Both the position numbers and the translations under genes were made by a program. The notes below the pieces were generated by a model. It was not told the DNA's origin. It worked only from the letters and a program-made list of their open reading frames with translations, and ran no database searches. From Acetobacteraceae bacterium (lineage in GTDB: Bacteria > Pseudomonadota > Alphaproteobacteria > Acetobacterales > Acetobacteraceae), in contig DAHWBL010000253.1 of NCBI GenBank assembly GCA_027323595.1, positions 1 through 32,848 on the forward strand: a stretch of 32,848 nt of DNA. The letters run 5' to 3'. The stretch's first letter is position 1; each line of letters begins with the position of its first letter. This document shows positions 22,581 to 30,170 of the stretch, one piece after another.

Positions 22581-23447
22581 TCAGTCGGCGAACACGACGG
22601 TTTTGTGGCCATTGATGATCACCCGGTCCTCCAGATGGTAGCGCACCCCGCGCGCCAGCACGCGGCGCTCGATGTCGCGCCCCTTGCGCACGAGGTCCTC
22701 GGGGGTGTCGCGATGGGTGATGCGCTCGACATCCTGCTCGATGATCGGCCCCTCATCGAGGTCCGGCGTGACGTAGTGGGCGGTGGCGCCGATGAGCTTC
22801 ACCCCGCGCGCGTGCGCCTGGTGATAAGGGCGGGCGCCCTTGAAGCCGGGCAGGAAGGAGTGATGGATGTTGATGCAGCGCCCCATCAGCCGCGAGGACA
22901 GATCGTCCGACAGGATTTGCATGTAGCGCGCCAGCACCACCAGATCGGCCTGGCTGGACTCGATCAGATCGAGCAGCCGCGCCTCGGCGGCGGCTTTTTC
23001 GCCTTTCGCCACGGCGATGTGATGGAACGGGATACCGGCCAGCTCGATGCCGGCGAGGCTCTCGCGCGGGTGGTTGGACACCACCGCCACCGGGTCCATC
23101 GGCAGCTCGTCGATCTTCCAGCGATAGAGCAGGTCTTCGAGGCAATGGTGAAAGCTGGAGACCATCAGCAGCACCTTTCGCCTCGCACTGCGCCGGCGCA
23201 TCGTCCAGCTCATGTCGAAGGCGCGCGCGATGGCGCCGAATTCCTCCACGATGGGGCCGAGATCACTGCCGCCGTCGGTGCGGTTGAACACCACGCGCAT
23301 GAAGAATTTGCCGGTCTCCGCGGCGTCATATTGCTGCGCGTCGGAGATGTTGGCGCCGTGGCGGAACAGATAGTTCGACACCGCCGCGACGATGCCTGGC
23401 CGGTTCGGACAGGACAGGGTGGCAATGAAATCTTCGGTGGCTGGCAT
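22581..23447 (-). CDS. purU: Formyltetrahydrofolate deformylase
   Basis: A 288-residue enzyme that hydrolyses 10-formyltetrahydrofolate to formate and tetrahydrofolate, balancing one-carbon pools. An N-terminal ACT domain (about 6-80, [21 protein letters not shown]) is followed by a formyltransferase domain with [12 protein letters not shown] (193-204; Asn193, His195) and [10 protein letters not shown] with catalytic Asp231. The ATG at 23447 gives the family's usual length and has AAGGA at good spacing; a GTG 11 codons upstream is less likely. It lies downstream of a substrate-binding protein gene on the same strand, separated by a hairpin region, and may head a transcript with the glycosyltransferase gene. 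PurU genes also appear in clusters that release formate or formaldehyde during N-methyl compound breakdown. Confidence 0.93.
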   Translation of the reverse strand: MPATEDFIATLSCPNRPGIVAAVSNYLFRHGANISDAQQYDAAETGKFFMRVVFNRTDGGSDLGPIVEEFGAIARAFDMSWTMRRRSARRKVLLMVSSFHHCLEDLLYRWKIDELPMDPVAVVSNHPRESLAGIELAGIPFHHIAVAKGEKAAAEARLLDLIESSQADLVVLARYMQILSDDLSSRLMGRCINIHHSFLPGFKGARPYHQAHARGVKLIGATAHYVTPDLDEGPIIEQDVERITHRDTPEDLVRKGRDIERRVLARGVRYHLEDRVIINGHKTVVFAD

Positions 23448-23501
23448 CGGGCACGGTCCTTGGGGCGGGTCGTCTGACACGCCGGACCATACGGGGGCTT
23501 T

Positions 23502-23535
23502 GCGATTTCGGCAAAATCGCCTGCCGCGGGCAGGC
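23502..23535 (-). terminator. Paired stem-loops between binding-protein gene and purU
   Basis: Just past the binding-protein stop are two perfect hairpins: GCCTGCC-GCG-GGCAGGC at 23519-23535 and GCGATTT-N5-AAATCGC at 23502-23520, sharing two bases, so only one can form fully at a time. On the minus strand the GC-rich stem comes first and is followed by a short T run (GATTTT). This is compatible with a weak intrinsic terminator or a 3'-end stabiliser for the binding-protein mRNA. It separates that gene from purU. Confidence 0.45.
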
Positions 23536-24587
23536 TATTGGGCCTGCACGCCCTGATGCGCCAGCGCGGCCACCACGCCTGCGTCGGCGGCGGCGCCGAC
23601 ACCGGCGAACAGCGCGCGCGCGCGCAGCAGCGGCGCGGTATCGACCAGCTTCGTCAGATCGAGCCCCGGCTTCATCTGCCCGCCCGCCTCCAGCGTGTGC
23701 TGGAGCCAGGCGAGGCGCTGCATCGGCGGCTCGAAGCTGGTGTCGAGCACGCCAAGGCGCATCGGCTGGTCGTAGCCATCCTCGGGCTCGGGCGCACTGG
23801 CGGGCGCGTGGGTGATCGCGCGGGTGAGCGCGATGGTGGCGTCGCGATGCGCCATCGACCAGTGATAGGCGGCCATCTCCGCCGCCAGGAAGCGCGCCAC
23901 CGCGTCCGGCTTGGCCGCCACCAGCGCGCCGGAGGTGAAATAGCAGCGATAGGGCGCGAGCGGGGTGACCTCCTCGGCGCGCGCGACCACGTGCAGGCCA
24001 AGCCCGATCGCGCGGGTTTCGTATTCGGACGGGGTGGCGGTGGCGGCGAGGACGCCGGTGGCGATCGCGTTGATCAGGTCCGAGGGCACGCCGGCGGCGA
24101 CGAAGCGCACTTCGTTCGGCGCCACCCCCACGGTTGCGAGGGCGGCGCGCATGAAGATGTCGGGCGCGGAGCCAGGCGAGGAGATGCCCAGTGTCTTGCC
24201 GCGCAGATCGACGAGCGTGCCGACCGATGCGTTGGCGATCAGGCGGTAGGTCTGCCGGTTCCAGCCGCAGCCGACGATTTTCACATCCGCGCCGCGGCTG
24301 GCGGCCACCAGCGGGCTGGCCGGGCCGCCGATATAGCTGTCGAGTTCGCCGGCCAGCATGGCCTTGAGCAGCAGCGGGTCTCCCTTCAGCGCCAGCATGG
24401 TGATGTCGATGCCGAACGGCGCGCCGAAGCCGCCGCGCGAGGCCATGTACATCATCCCGGCATCGCCATTGGGCAGCACCGTGCCCTCGCGCCAGGCAAT
24501 GGCATCCGCGGCCGCGGCCGCGCCCGTCCACAGGCTGGCCAGCAGCATGACCGATCGCCCCAAGCCCCCACGCATACGCGCCCCCAT
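23535..24587 (-). CDS. ABC-type substrate-binding protein (NMT1/SsuA-like)
   Basis: A 350-residue exported binding protein. An N-terminal leader (MGARMRGGLGRSVMLLASLWTGAAAAADA) ends in an Ala-rich cleavage region. The mature part has the NMT1/THI5-like pattern: substrate-pocket GELDSYIGGPASPLVAASRG, the hinge LRGKTLGISSPGSAPDIFMR, and GVPSDLINAIATGVLAAT. Relatives bind sulfonates, nitrate, pyrimidine precursors or other small nitrogen/sulfur organics. An ATG at 24575 (four residues shorter, GGGGG upstream) is an equally fair start. No permease or ATPase gene is adjacent, so it must use a transporter encoded elsewhere. It is divergent from the flavin monooxygenase gene. Confidence 0.8.
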   Translation of the reverse strand: MGARMRGGLGRSVMLLASLWTGAAAAADAIAWREGTVLPNGDAGMMYMASRGGFGAPFGIDITMLALKGDPLLLKAMLAGELDSYIGGPASPLVAASRGADVKIVGCGWNRQTYRLIANASVGTLVDLRGKTLGISSPGSAPDIFMRAALATVGVAPNEVRFVAAGVPSDLINAIATGVLAATATPSEYETRAIGLGLHVVARAEEVTPLAPYRCYFTSGALVAAKPDAVARFLAAEMAAYHWSMAHRDATIALTRAITHAPASAPEPEDGYDQPMRLGVLDTSFEPPMQRLAWLQHTLEAGGQMKPGLDLTKLVDTAPLLRARALFAGVGAAADAGVVAALAHQGVQAQ

Positions 24588-24691
24588 GCTGATCCGACGG
24601 TTCAGGCAAGTTTCGAGCCGGCATCCTGGTTGACCGTGCCCGGACATTCCAAGCACAATCGTATGACCAGTGGAAAATAGGTGGGGCGATC

Positions 24692-25765
24692 ATGGAATTC
24701 GGCATCATGTCCAACGGCTTTCGGCCGCACACCTCCGCCGGCCAGACCTATGACGAGGACATCGCCGAGATCGTGCTGGCCGACCAGCTCGGTTTTCGCG
24801 ACGCCTATATCAGCGAGCATCACGCCGAACCGCCGCATCTGGACCGGGTGGACACGATCCCCGTGCCGGAGCTGATGATGTGCAAGGCCGCCGCGCTGAC
24901 CAGCCGCATCCGCATGGGCGCGGCGGTGAAGCTCGCGCATCTGCAACATCCGGTGGATGTCGCGGTGTCCGCCGCGGTGACCGACCATATGCTCGGCGGG
25001 CGCTTTATTTTCGGTTTTGGCACCGGCTTCGGCAATCCGTCCTTTTGCGAGGAACGCGGGCTGAGTTTCGACGACCGCCATGAGCGGCTGCGCGAATCCA
25101 TCGCGTTCATCGAAAAATGCTGGAGCAGCCGCACCCCGTTCGACTGGGAGGGCAAGCATTGGCAGGGGCGCGGGGTGCTGATGCTGCCCAAGCCGGTCAA
25201 TGCGCAGATGCCGATGGCGGTGGACACCGATACCGACGCGATGATCGAGCACGCCGCGCGCAATGGCTGGACGCTGCTGATCGCCTTTGTCGAGAATGCC
25301 GAACGCATTCGCCACAAGGTCGAGCTGTATGTCGCCGCCGGTCGCGCCGCCGGACAGCCGGACCCGATGCGCCGGATCGCGGTGGCGCGCGCGGTCTACA
25401 TCGCCGATTCGAAGCAGCAGGCGATGGACGACATGCGCGAGGCGGTGGCGATCGAGGTGGGGGTGCAGGCGCAGCGCGGCTTTTTGAACATGATGCGCCA
25501 GCGCTATGGCATCGAAATCCGCGCCGACCACACCGCGATCGAGCAACTGGTCGAAGCCGGACTGTATATCGTCGGCACACCCGACGAGGTGGCGGCGCGG
25601 CTGATCGATTTCCATGCGGTGAGCGGCGGGTGGGGCACCTTCATGATCGTGTGCGGCAAGGCGTGGGCGGACCGTGCGCGGCGGGCGCGGTCGATGCGGT
25701 TGTTCATGGAGCAGGTGGCGCCGAGGCTGCGCGCGCTGGAACAGCCGGCGGTGGCCGCGCAATAG
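24692..25765 (+). CDS. Luciferase-like (LLM class) flavin-dependent monooxygenase
   Basis: A 357-residue TIM-barrel protein of the bacterial luciferase superfamily, using reduced FMN and O2 on an unknown organic substrate. Recognisable stretches are the N-terminal MEFGIMSNGFRP, FRDAYISEHHAEPP, RIRMGAAVKLAHLQHPVDVA, GRFIFGFGTGFG (flavin phosphate region), and the late VEAGLYIVGTPDEVAARL found in family members. An AGGTGGGG site precedes the ATG. Its divergent neighbour is an NMT1-type binding protein, a pairing known from alkanesulfonate (SsuA/SsuD) and similar scavenging systems. That makes a nitrogen- or sulfur-containing organic substrate plausible. It needs a flavin reductase, and none is encoded nearby. 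Confidence 0.87.
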   Translation: MEFGIMSNGFRPHTSAGQTYDEDIAEIVLADQLGFRDAYISEHHAEPPHLDRVDTIPVPELMMCKAAALTSRIRMGAAVKLAHLQHPVDVAVSAAVTDHMLGGRFIFGFGTGFGNPSFCEERGLSFDDRHERLRESIAFIEKCWSSRTPFDWEGKHWQGRGVLMLPKPVNAQMPMAVDTDTDAMIEHAARNGWTLLIAFVENAERIRHKVELYVAAGRAAGQPDPMRRIAVARAVYIADSKQQAMDDMREAVAIEVGVQAQRGFLNMMRQRYGIEIRADHTAIEQLVEAGLYIVGTPDEVAARLIDFHAVSGGWGTFMIVCGKAWADRARRARSMRLFMEQVAPRLRALEQPAVAAQ

Positions 25766-25788
25766 GGCGCGGGGCGGCGCGGCGGTTA

Positions 25789-25900
25789 AATGACTTCCGA
25801 AGAAACATCTACGTTTTTGAAAATTAAGATTATATCGAAACGTTGGATTTTTGTTTCCAATGCGTGGCAAAACAGTTCATTGTCATTGAATAATTTCCGG
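25789..25900. promoter_or_regulatory. AT-rich intergenic promoter region
   Basis: A striking local drop in GC: 68 of the 100 bases at 25801-25900 are A or T (counted by hand), in an otherwise GC-rich window. It contains TTGGA-N8-TCCAA (about 25843-25860) and an imperfect TTCATTG/CATTGAA dyad (about 25876-25890). It lies upstream of the second binding-protein gene and downstream of the monooxygenase gene. A promoter with regulatory dyads, or a nucleoid-protein site, is likely; I could not fix a convincing -35/-10 pair. Confidence 0.45.
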
Positions 25901-25973
25901 ACGCGCAAAATGCCGTCGCGGTAAGGCCGGGCCTGCCCCCGCGCCGATCATGAGTGGAGCGGAGGGTTTGTTC

Positions 25974-27017
25974 ATGCTCATCGGCCGCCGCCGGGCGATC
26001 GCCCGGTCGCTGCTCGCCGTGCCCGCGCTTGCGTTGCCCGGTCTTGCGTTGCCCGGTCTTGCCGCGTCGCCAGCCCGGGCCGATGGCGGGCAGCGGGTGC
26101 GCATCGGGGTGTTGCGCCTGTCCTCGTCCGGCGCGGTGTTCATCGCCAAGAGCCGCGGCTATTTCGCCGATGCCGGCCTTGATGCCGAACTGGTCTTTTT
26201 CGACGCCGCTCAGCCGATCGCGCTCGCCGCAGCGTCCGGCGACATCGATATCGGTGTGTCGGCCTTCACCACGGCCTTGTTCACGCTCGCCCGGCGCGGC
26301 GCGCTGTCGGTCATCGCCGGGCAGAGCCGCGAAGCGCCAGGCTATCCGCTGATCGGCTATCTCGCCTCCACCCATGCGCCGGCGGCGAGCAAATTCTATC
26401 GGCCGCAGGATTTCGTCGGCCACACGATCGGGATCACCCAGACCGGCTCGACATTTCAAGACAGCCTCGGGTTGCTGGCCGACAAATATCATTTTCCGCT
26501 GGATCAGGTGCGGCTGACGGCGCTGCAATCGCTGGCCAACGTAGCCGCGGCGGTCAGGAGCGGTACGGTTGACGGTGCGCTTCTGCCGGTCACCACCGCG
26601 AGGCCGCTGCTGGATTCGGGCGATGCCAGGCTGCTCGGCTGGGTGGGCGACATCACCCCATGGCAACTCGGCGCCGCGTTCGTCTCCGGCCGCGCGCGCG
26701 CCAACACCGGCATGATCACCCGCTTTCTCACCGCCTATCGCCGCGGGCTGCACGAGTATCATGACGTCCTGCTCGCCGCAGAGCAGGACGGGGTGGTGCC
26801 GGTGACCGCGCAGACGCAGCCGCTGCTGGCCATGATCGCCGAGGCCACCGGCCAGAGCATCGAGCAGGTTCGCATCGGCCTGCCCTATGTCGATCCCGAT
26901 GGGCGGCTGGACCTCGCCGATGTCGCCAACCAGATCGCCTGGAACCAGAAGCAGGGCTTTCTTGATCGCGGCTTCGGCCTCGACCAGGTGATCGACCGGC
27001 GCTTCGTCACCTACTGA
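25974..27017 (+). CDS. ABC-type substrate-binding protein (NMT1/SsuA-like), Tat-like leader
   Basis: A 347-residue exported binding protein. The leader begins MLIGRRRAIARSLLAVPA, with an RRR run before the hydrophobic core and a cleavage region near ASPARADGG, so Tat or Sec export is possible. The mature part is NMT1-like: SSSGAVFIAKSRGYFADAGL, ASGDIDIGVSAFTTALFTLA, FVGHTIGITQTGSTFQDSLG, and the C-terminal IDRRFVTY. The ATG at 25974 has GGAGGG seven bases upstream; an ATG at 25950 lacks a ribosome site. The leader contains a 15-base tandem duplication. No cognate permease or ATPase is adjacent, and a separate promoter region divides it from urtA. The ligand is unknown, and nitrogenous compounds are plausible beside a urea operon. 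Confidence 0.83.
   Translation: MLIGRRRAIARSLLAVPALALPGLALPGLAASPARADGGQRVRIGVLRLSSSGAVFIAKSRGYFADAGLDAELVFFDAAQPIALAAASGDIDIGVSAFTTALFTLARRGALSVIAGQSREAPGYPLIGYLASTHAPAASKFYRPQDFVGHTIGITQTGSTFQDSLGLLADKYHFPLDQVRLTALQSLANVAAAVRSGTVDGALLPVTTARPLLDSGDARLLGWVGDITPWQLGAAFVSGRARANTGMITRFLTAYRRGLHEYHDVLLAAEQDGVVPVTAQTQPLLAMIAEATGQSIEQVRIGLPYVDPDGRLDLADVANQIAWNQKQGFLDRGFGLDQVIDRRFVTY
26028..26057 (+). repeat. 15-bp in-frame tandem duplication in a signal peptide
   Basis: CTTGCGTTGCCCGGT occurs twice head-to-tail (26028-26042, 26043-26057), followed by a five-base start of a third copy. In protein it duplicates five residues (ALPGL-type unit) in the hydrophobic core of the leader of the binding protein at 25974. 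Probably a replication-slippage event tolerated because it lengthens only the leader. Confidence 0.85.
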
Positions 27018-27059
27018 CGGCCACCGCCAGCCGCGAAGCATGCCGCTTTGCCGGGGCTG

Positions 27060-27089
27060 TGCGCAAATCGCGGGCATTGCGTCGTGCCC
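27060..27089. promoter_or_regulatory. Possible NtrC-type enhancer dyads upstream of urtA
   Basis: Two overlapping symmetric elements lie 51-80 bases before the sigma-54 site: a 17-base TGCGCA-N5-CGGGCA element (27060-27076) resembling the TGCACC-N5-GGTGCA NtrC box imperfectly, and a perfect GGGCA-N8-TGCCC dyad (27072-27089). NtrC-like activators usually bind within about 100-150 bases upstream of sigma-54 promoters, so the position is right, but the match is partial. Confidence 0.35.
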
Positions 27090-27139
27090 AATCGTTAGGC
27101 AGCCGATCCGGCGCCATTTGCCACCCGATCATGGCGGCA

Positions 27140-27155
27140 TGGCATGGAGCTTGCA
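27140..27155 (+). promoter_or_regulatory. Sigma-54 (RpoN) promoter of the urt operon
   Basis: TGGCATGGAGCTTGCA matches the -24/-12 consensus TGGCACG-N4-TTGCA at all but one defined base, with the invariant GG (27141-27142) and GC (27153-27154) exactly ten bases apart. Transcription would begin about 27165, leaving a leader of about 30 bases to the urtA ATG at 27196, with AGGAAGGGAA as ribosome site. Urea transport operons are widely controlled by nitrogen limitation through RpoN/NtrC. Confidence 0.8.
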
Positions 27156-27195
27156 CCCTTCCGACCATCTCAGACACCACAGGAAGGGAACCGGA

Positions 27196-28509
27196 ATGGC
27201 TTCGCTCAGAAAACTCCTCGCCGGCGCAACGTTTGCCGCCGGCGTCGCGGCCGCGGCACTTGCCCCGGTCGTTGCCCCGCGCACCGCTCTGGCCGCCGAT
27301 GACACCATCAAGGTCGGCATTTTGCACTCGCTGTCGGGCACCATGGCAATCAGCGAGACCACGTTGAAAGACGTCATGCTGATGCTGATCGAGGATCAGA
27401 ACAAAAAGGGCGGCCTGCTGGGCAAGAAACTCGAAGCCGTGGTGGTCGATCCGGCGTCGGACTGGCCGCTGTTCGCCGAAAAGGCGCGTGAGCTGATCTC
27501 GGTGGACAAGGTCGCCGCGGTGTTTGGCTGCTGGACCTCGGTGTCGCGCAAATCCGTGCTGCCGGTGTTCGAGGAGCTGAACTCCATCCTGTTCTACCCC
27601 GTGCAGTATGAGGGCGAGGAGAGCAGCAGGAACGTGTTCTATACCGGCGCCGCACCGAACCAGCAGGCGATCCCGGCGGTGGATTATCTGGCCAAGGAAG
27701 AAGGCGTGAAGCGCTGGGTTCTGGCCGGAACCGATTACGTTTATCCGCGCACCACCAACAAGATTCTGGAAGCCTATCTGAAATCCAAGGGCGTGAAGGA
27801 TGAGGACATCCTGATCAACTACACCCCGTTCGGTCATTCCGACTGGCAGGGCATCGTTTCGCAGATCAAGAAGTTCGGCACCGCCGGCAAGAAAACCGCG
27901 GTTATCTCCACCATCAATGGTGACGCCAACGTGCCGTTCTACAAGGAGCTCGGCAACCAGGGCATCAAGGCGACCGACATTCCGGTCATCGCCTTCTCGG
28001 TCGGTGAGGAAGAACTGGCCGGCATGGACACCAAGCCGCTGCTCGGCCACCTGGCGGCGTGGAACTATTTCGAGAGCGTCAAGAGCCCGGCGAACAAGGC
28101 GTTCATCGACCGCTGGCACGCCTACACCAAGAATGCGAAGCGTACCACCAACGATCCGATGGAGGCACATGTCATCGGCTTCAACATGTGGATCAAGGCG
28201 GTTGAGAAGGCCGGGACAACCGACCCGTCGAAGGTGATCGATGCCATGATCGGCGTCGCGGTGCCCAATCTGTCCGGCGGCATCGCCACGATGATGCCCA
28301 ATCACCACATCACCAAGCCGGTGCTGATCGGCGAGATCGAGAATAACGGCCAGTTCAACATCGTCTCGCAGACCCCCGGCACGATCGTCGCGCAGGAATG
28401 GTCGCCCTATCTCGAAGGCTCGCGCGATCTGATCGCGGATTGGCGTGCGCCGATGAGCTGCGGCAACTACAACGTGAAGCTCGGCAAGTGCGGCGGCGCC
28501 AGCAAATAG
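27196..28509 (+). CDS. urtA: Urea ABC transporter substrate-binding protein
   Basis: A 437-residue periplasmic urea-binding protein of the UrtA (Peripla_BP_5) family. It has a Sec leader of about 33 residues (MASLRKLLAGATFAAG...RTALAADD). Mature features typical of UrtA: IKVGILHSLSGTMAISE, VDKVAAVFGCWTSVSRKSVLPVFEE, LFYPVQYEGEE, NDPMEAHVIGFNMW, and the C-terminal PMSCGNYNVKLGKC. The ATG at 27196 follows AGGAAGGGAA; the frame is open further upstream but without a leader-like sequence. It is the first gene of urtABCDE, preceded by a sigma-54 promoter and followed by a terminator hairpin, so it is probably expressed above the other components. Confidence 0.96.
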   Translation: MASLRKLLAGATFAAGVAAAALAPVVAPRTALAADDTIKVGILHSLSGTMAISETTLKDVMLMLIEDQNKKGGLLGKKLEAVVVDPASDWPLFAEKARELISVDKVAAVFGCWTSVSRKSVLPVFEELNSILFYPVQYEGEESSRNVFYTGAAPNQQAIPAVDYLAKEEGVKRWVLAGTDYVYPRTTNKILEAYLKSKGVKDEDILINYTPFGHSDWQGIVSQIKKFGTAGKKTAVISTINGDANVPFYKELGNQGIKATDIPVIAFSVGEEELAGMDTKPLLGHLAAWNYFESVKSPANKAFIDRWHAYTKNAKRTTNDPMEAHVIGFNMWIKAVEKAGTTDPSKVIDAMIGVAVPNLSGGIATMMPNHHITKPVLIGEIENNGQFNIVSQTPGTIVAQEWSPYLEGSRDLIADWRAPMSCGNYNVKLGKCGGASK

Positions 28510-28525
28510 CGGCGCGCGACCAGGG

Positions 28526-28560
28526 CGGGGTGGCCAGCCGGCCGCCCCGTCGCTTTTTTT
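28526..28560 (+). terminator. Rho-independent terminator/attenuator between urtA and urtB
   Basis: A ten-pair stem (28526-28535 with 28540-28549, one G-T wobble) with loop AGCC is followed after four bases by seven T residues (28554-28560). It begins 17 bases after the urtA stop and ends 14 bases before urtB. Partial termination here would give a short abundant urtA message and a longer, rarer urtABCDE message, a known layout for binding-protein genes. Confidence 0.8.
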
Positions 28561-28574
28561 CCAAGCTGGAACTC

Positions 28575-30170
28575 ATGATGTTGCGTGCCGCGCTCTTGCT
28601 GTTGCTTGTCCTGTTCGGCCCGCTCGCCGCCCGCGCCGAGGATGCGCCCGCCAATCCGGGCTGGTCACTGCTGTCGGGCAGCTACGACGATCTGCGCCAC
28701 GGCGTCGAGGAACTGGCCACTTCGGGCGCACCCAATGTCGCCACCGCGCTGGACGCGCTGATGGCTGGTCAACTGGTTGTCGATGGGGACAGCCATCTTT
28801 TCATCCAGGCCGATGACGGCAGCCTCGTCGATGCGATCACCGGCGCGCCGGTGGGCGGGGATGCGGTCGATGCCGACACGCTGCGCCCGATCCGCGTCAA
28901 CAACGCGGTGCGCCGTGCGATCGAGGCCGCGCTGGGAAATCTGCGTCTGTTCTCGACCGACCCCGCCATTCGCCGCGCGGCTGCCGACGCCGTGTTCAAG
29001 GCGCGCGATGCCGCCGCCCTGCCCGCGCTCGACCGTGCCATCGCGCAGGAAAAAGACAGCTCCATCCGCACTGCTTTGCAACAGGCGCGTGCTGCGGCGA
29101 TCCTCGCCGGCAATGCGCCGGAGGCCGACCGTCTCGCGGCCGTGGCCACCATCGCCGCACGCGGCGACATCGATGCGCGCTCGGTTCTCGCAAGCCTTGG
29201 CGACCAGCCGGCCACGGTTGCCACCGCCGCGGCGACCGCGCTGACATCGCTGGATCGCATCGCCCAACTGTGGGGCGTTCTGCAATCGGTCTATTATGGC
29301 GTCAGCCTCGGATCGGTTCTGCTGCTCGCCGCAGCCGGGCTTGCCATCACCTTCGGCGTGATGGGCGTGATCAACATGGCGCATGGCGAAATGGTGATGC
29401 TCGGCGCCTACACCACCTATGTCGTGCAGCAATTTTTCCGCGACCACGCCCCTGCCCTGTTCGGCCTCAGCCTGCCGATCGCGGTGCCGCTTGCCTTCAT
29501 CGTCGCCGGCGCGGTTGGCATCGCGATCGAGCGTGGGCTGATCCGGTTTCTGTATGGCAGGCCGCTTGAAACATTGCTGGCGACCTGGGGATTGTCGCTG
29601 ATCCTGCAACAGTTTGTGCGCACGATCTTCGGCCCGTCCAACCGCGAGGTCGGCACGCCGGATTGGATGAGCGGCGCGTTCCAGCTTGGCGGACTGACCA
29701 TCACCTGGAACCGTCTGATCATCATTCTGTTCGCCATCGTGGTGCTGGCGGCGCTGATGGCGGTGCTGCGTTTCACCGCACTTGGGTTGCAGATGCGCGC
29801 GGTGACGCAGAACCGGCGGATGGCGGCATCGATGGGCATTCGCACGCCATGGATCGACGCACTCACCTTCGGCCTGGGCTCCGGTGTGGCCGGCATTGCC
29901 GGTGTCGCGCTCAGCCAGATCGACAATGTCAGCCCCAATCTTGGCCAGGGCTACATCATCGACAGCTTCATGGTGGTGGTGTTCGGTGGTGTCGGTAATC
30001 TGTGGGGCACCGTGCTCGGCGCGCTGACGCTTGGCGTGGTCAACAAATTTCTTGAACCGATCGCCGGTGCGGTGCTCGGCAAGATCGCGGTTCTGGTGCT
30101 GCTGATCCTGTTCATCCAGCGCCGCCCCCGCGGCATGTTTCCGCTGCGTGGCCGCGCGGTGGAATCATGA
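28575..30170 (+). CDS. urtB: Urea ABC transporter permease UrtB
   Basis: A 531-residue LivH-type permease with the long N-terminal extension typical of UrtB: a Sec leader (MMLRAALLLLLVLFGPLAARAED), then a soluble, alanine-rich region with helical repeats (about 25-225, including RRAAADAVFKARDAAALPALDRA), then the membrane domain from about residue 235 (YYGVSLGSVLLLAAAGLAITFG onward). The conserved permease segment GVMGVINMAHGEMVMLGAY and the late FMVVVFGGVGNLWGT are present. Two adjacent ATGs (28575, 28578) are possible, and GGA lies upstream. Its stop overlaps urtC in ATGATGA. Confidence 0.95.
   Translation: MMLRAALLLLLVLFGPLAARAEDAPANPGWSLLSGSYDDLRHGVEELATSGAPNVATALDALMAGQLVVDGDSHLFIQADDGSLVDAITGAPVGGDAVDADTLRPIRVNNAVRRAIEAALGNLRLFSTDPAIRRAAADAVFKARDAAALPALDRAIAQEKDSSIRTALQQARAAAILAGNAPEADRLAAVATIAARGDIDARSVLASLGDQPATVATAAATALTSLDRIAQLWGVLQSVYYGVSLGSVLLLAAAGLAITFGVMGVINMAHGEMVMLGAYTTYVVQQFFRDHAPALFGLSLPIAVPLAFIVAGAVGIAIERGLIRFLYGRPLETLLATWGLSLILQQFVRTIFGPSNREVGTPDWMSGAFQLGGLTITWNRLIIILFAIVVLAALMAVLRFTALGLQMRAVTQNRRMAASMGIRTPWIDALTFGLGSGVAGIAGVALSQIDNVSPNLGQGYIIDSFMVVVFGGVGNLWGTVLGALTLGVVNKFLEPIAGAVLGKIAVLVLLILFIQRRPRGMFPLRGRAVES

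Noticed and set aside
20694-23477. A 927-codon plus-strand open frame across gmhB, the glycosyltransferase and purU genes
   Set aside because: It overlaps three genes with clear motifs, is composed of low-complexity Arg/Ala/Gly/His sequence, and has no plausible ribosome site. It is a GC-bias artefact.
25866-25880. A TGGCA...TTCA sequence as a sigma-54 promoter for the binding-protein gene
   Set aside because: The -12 GC is replaced by CA and the rest of the match is poor, unlike the site before urtA.
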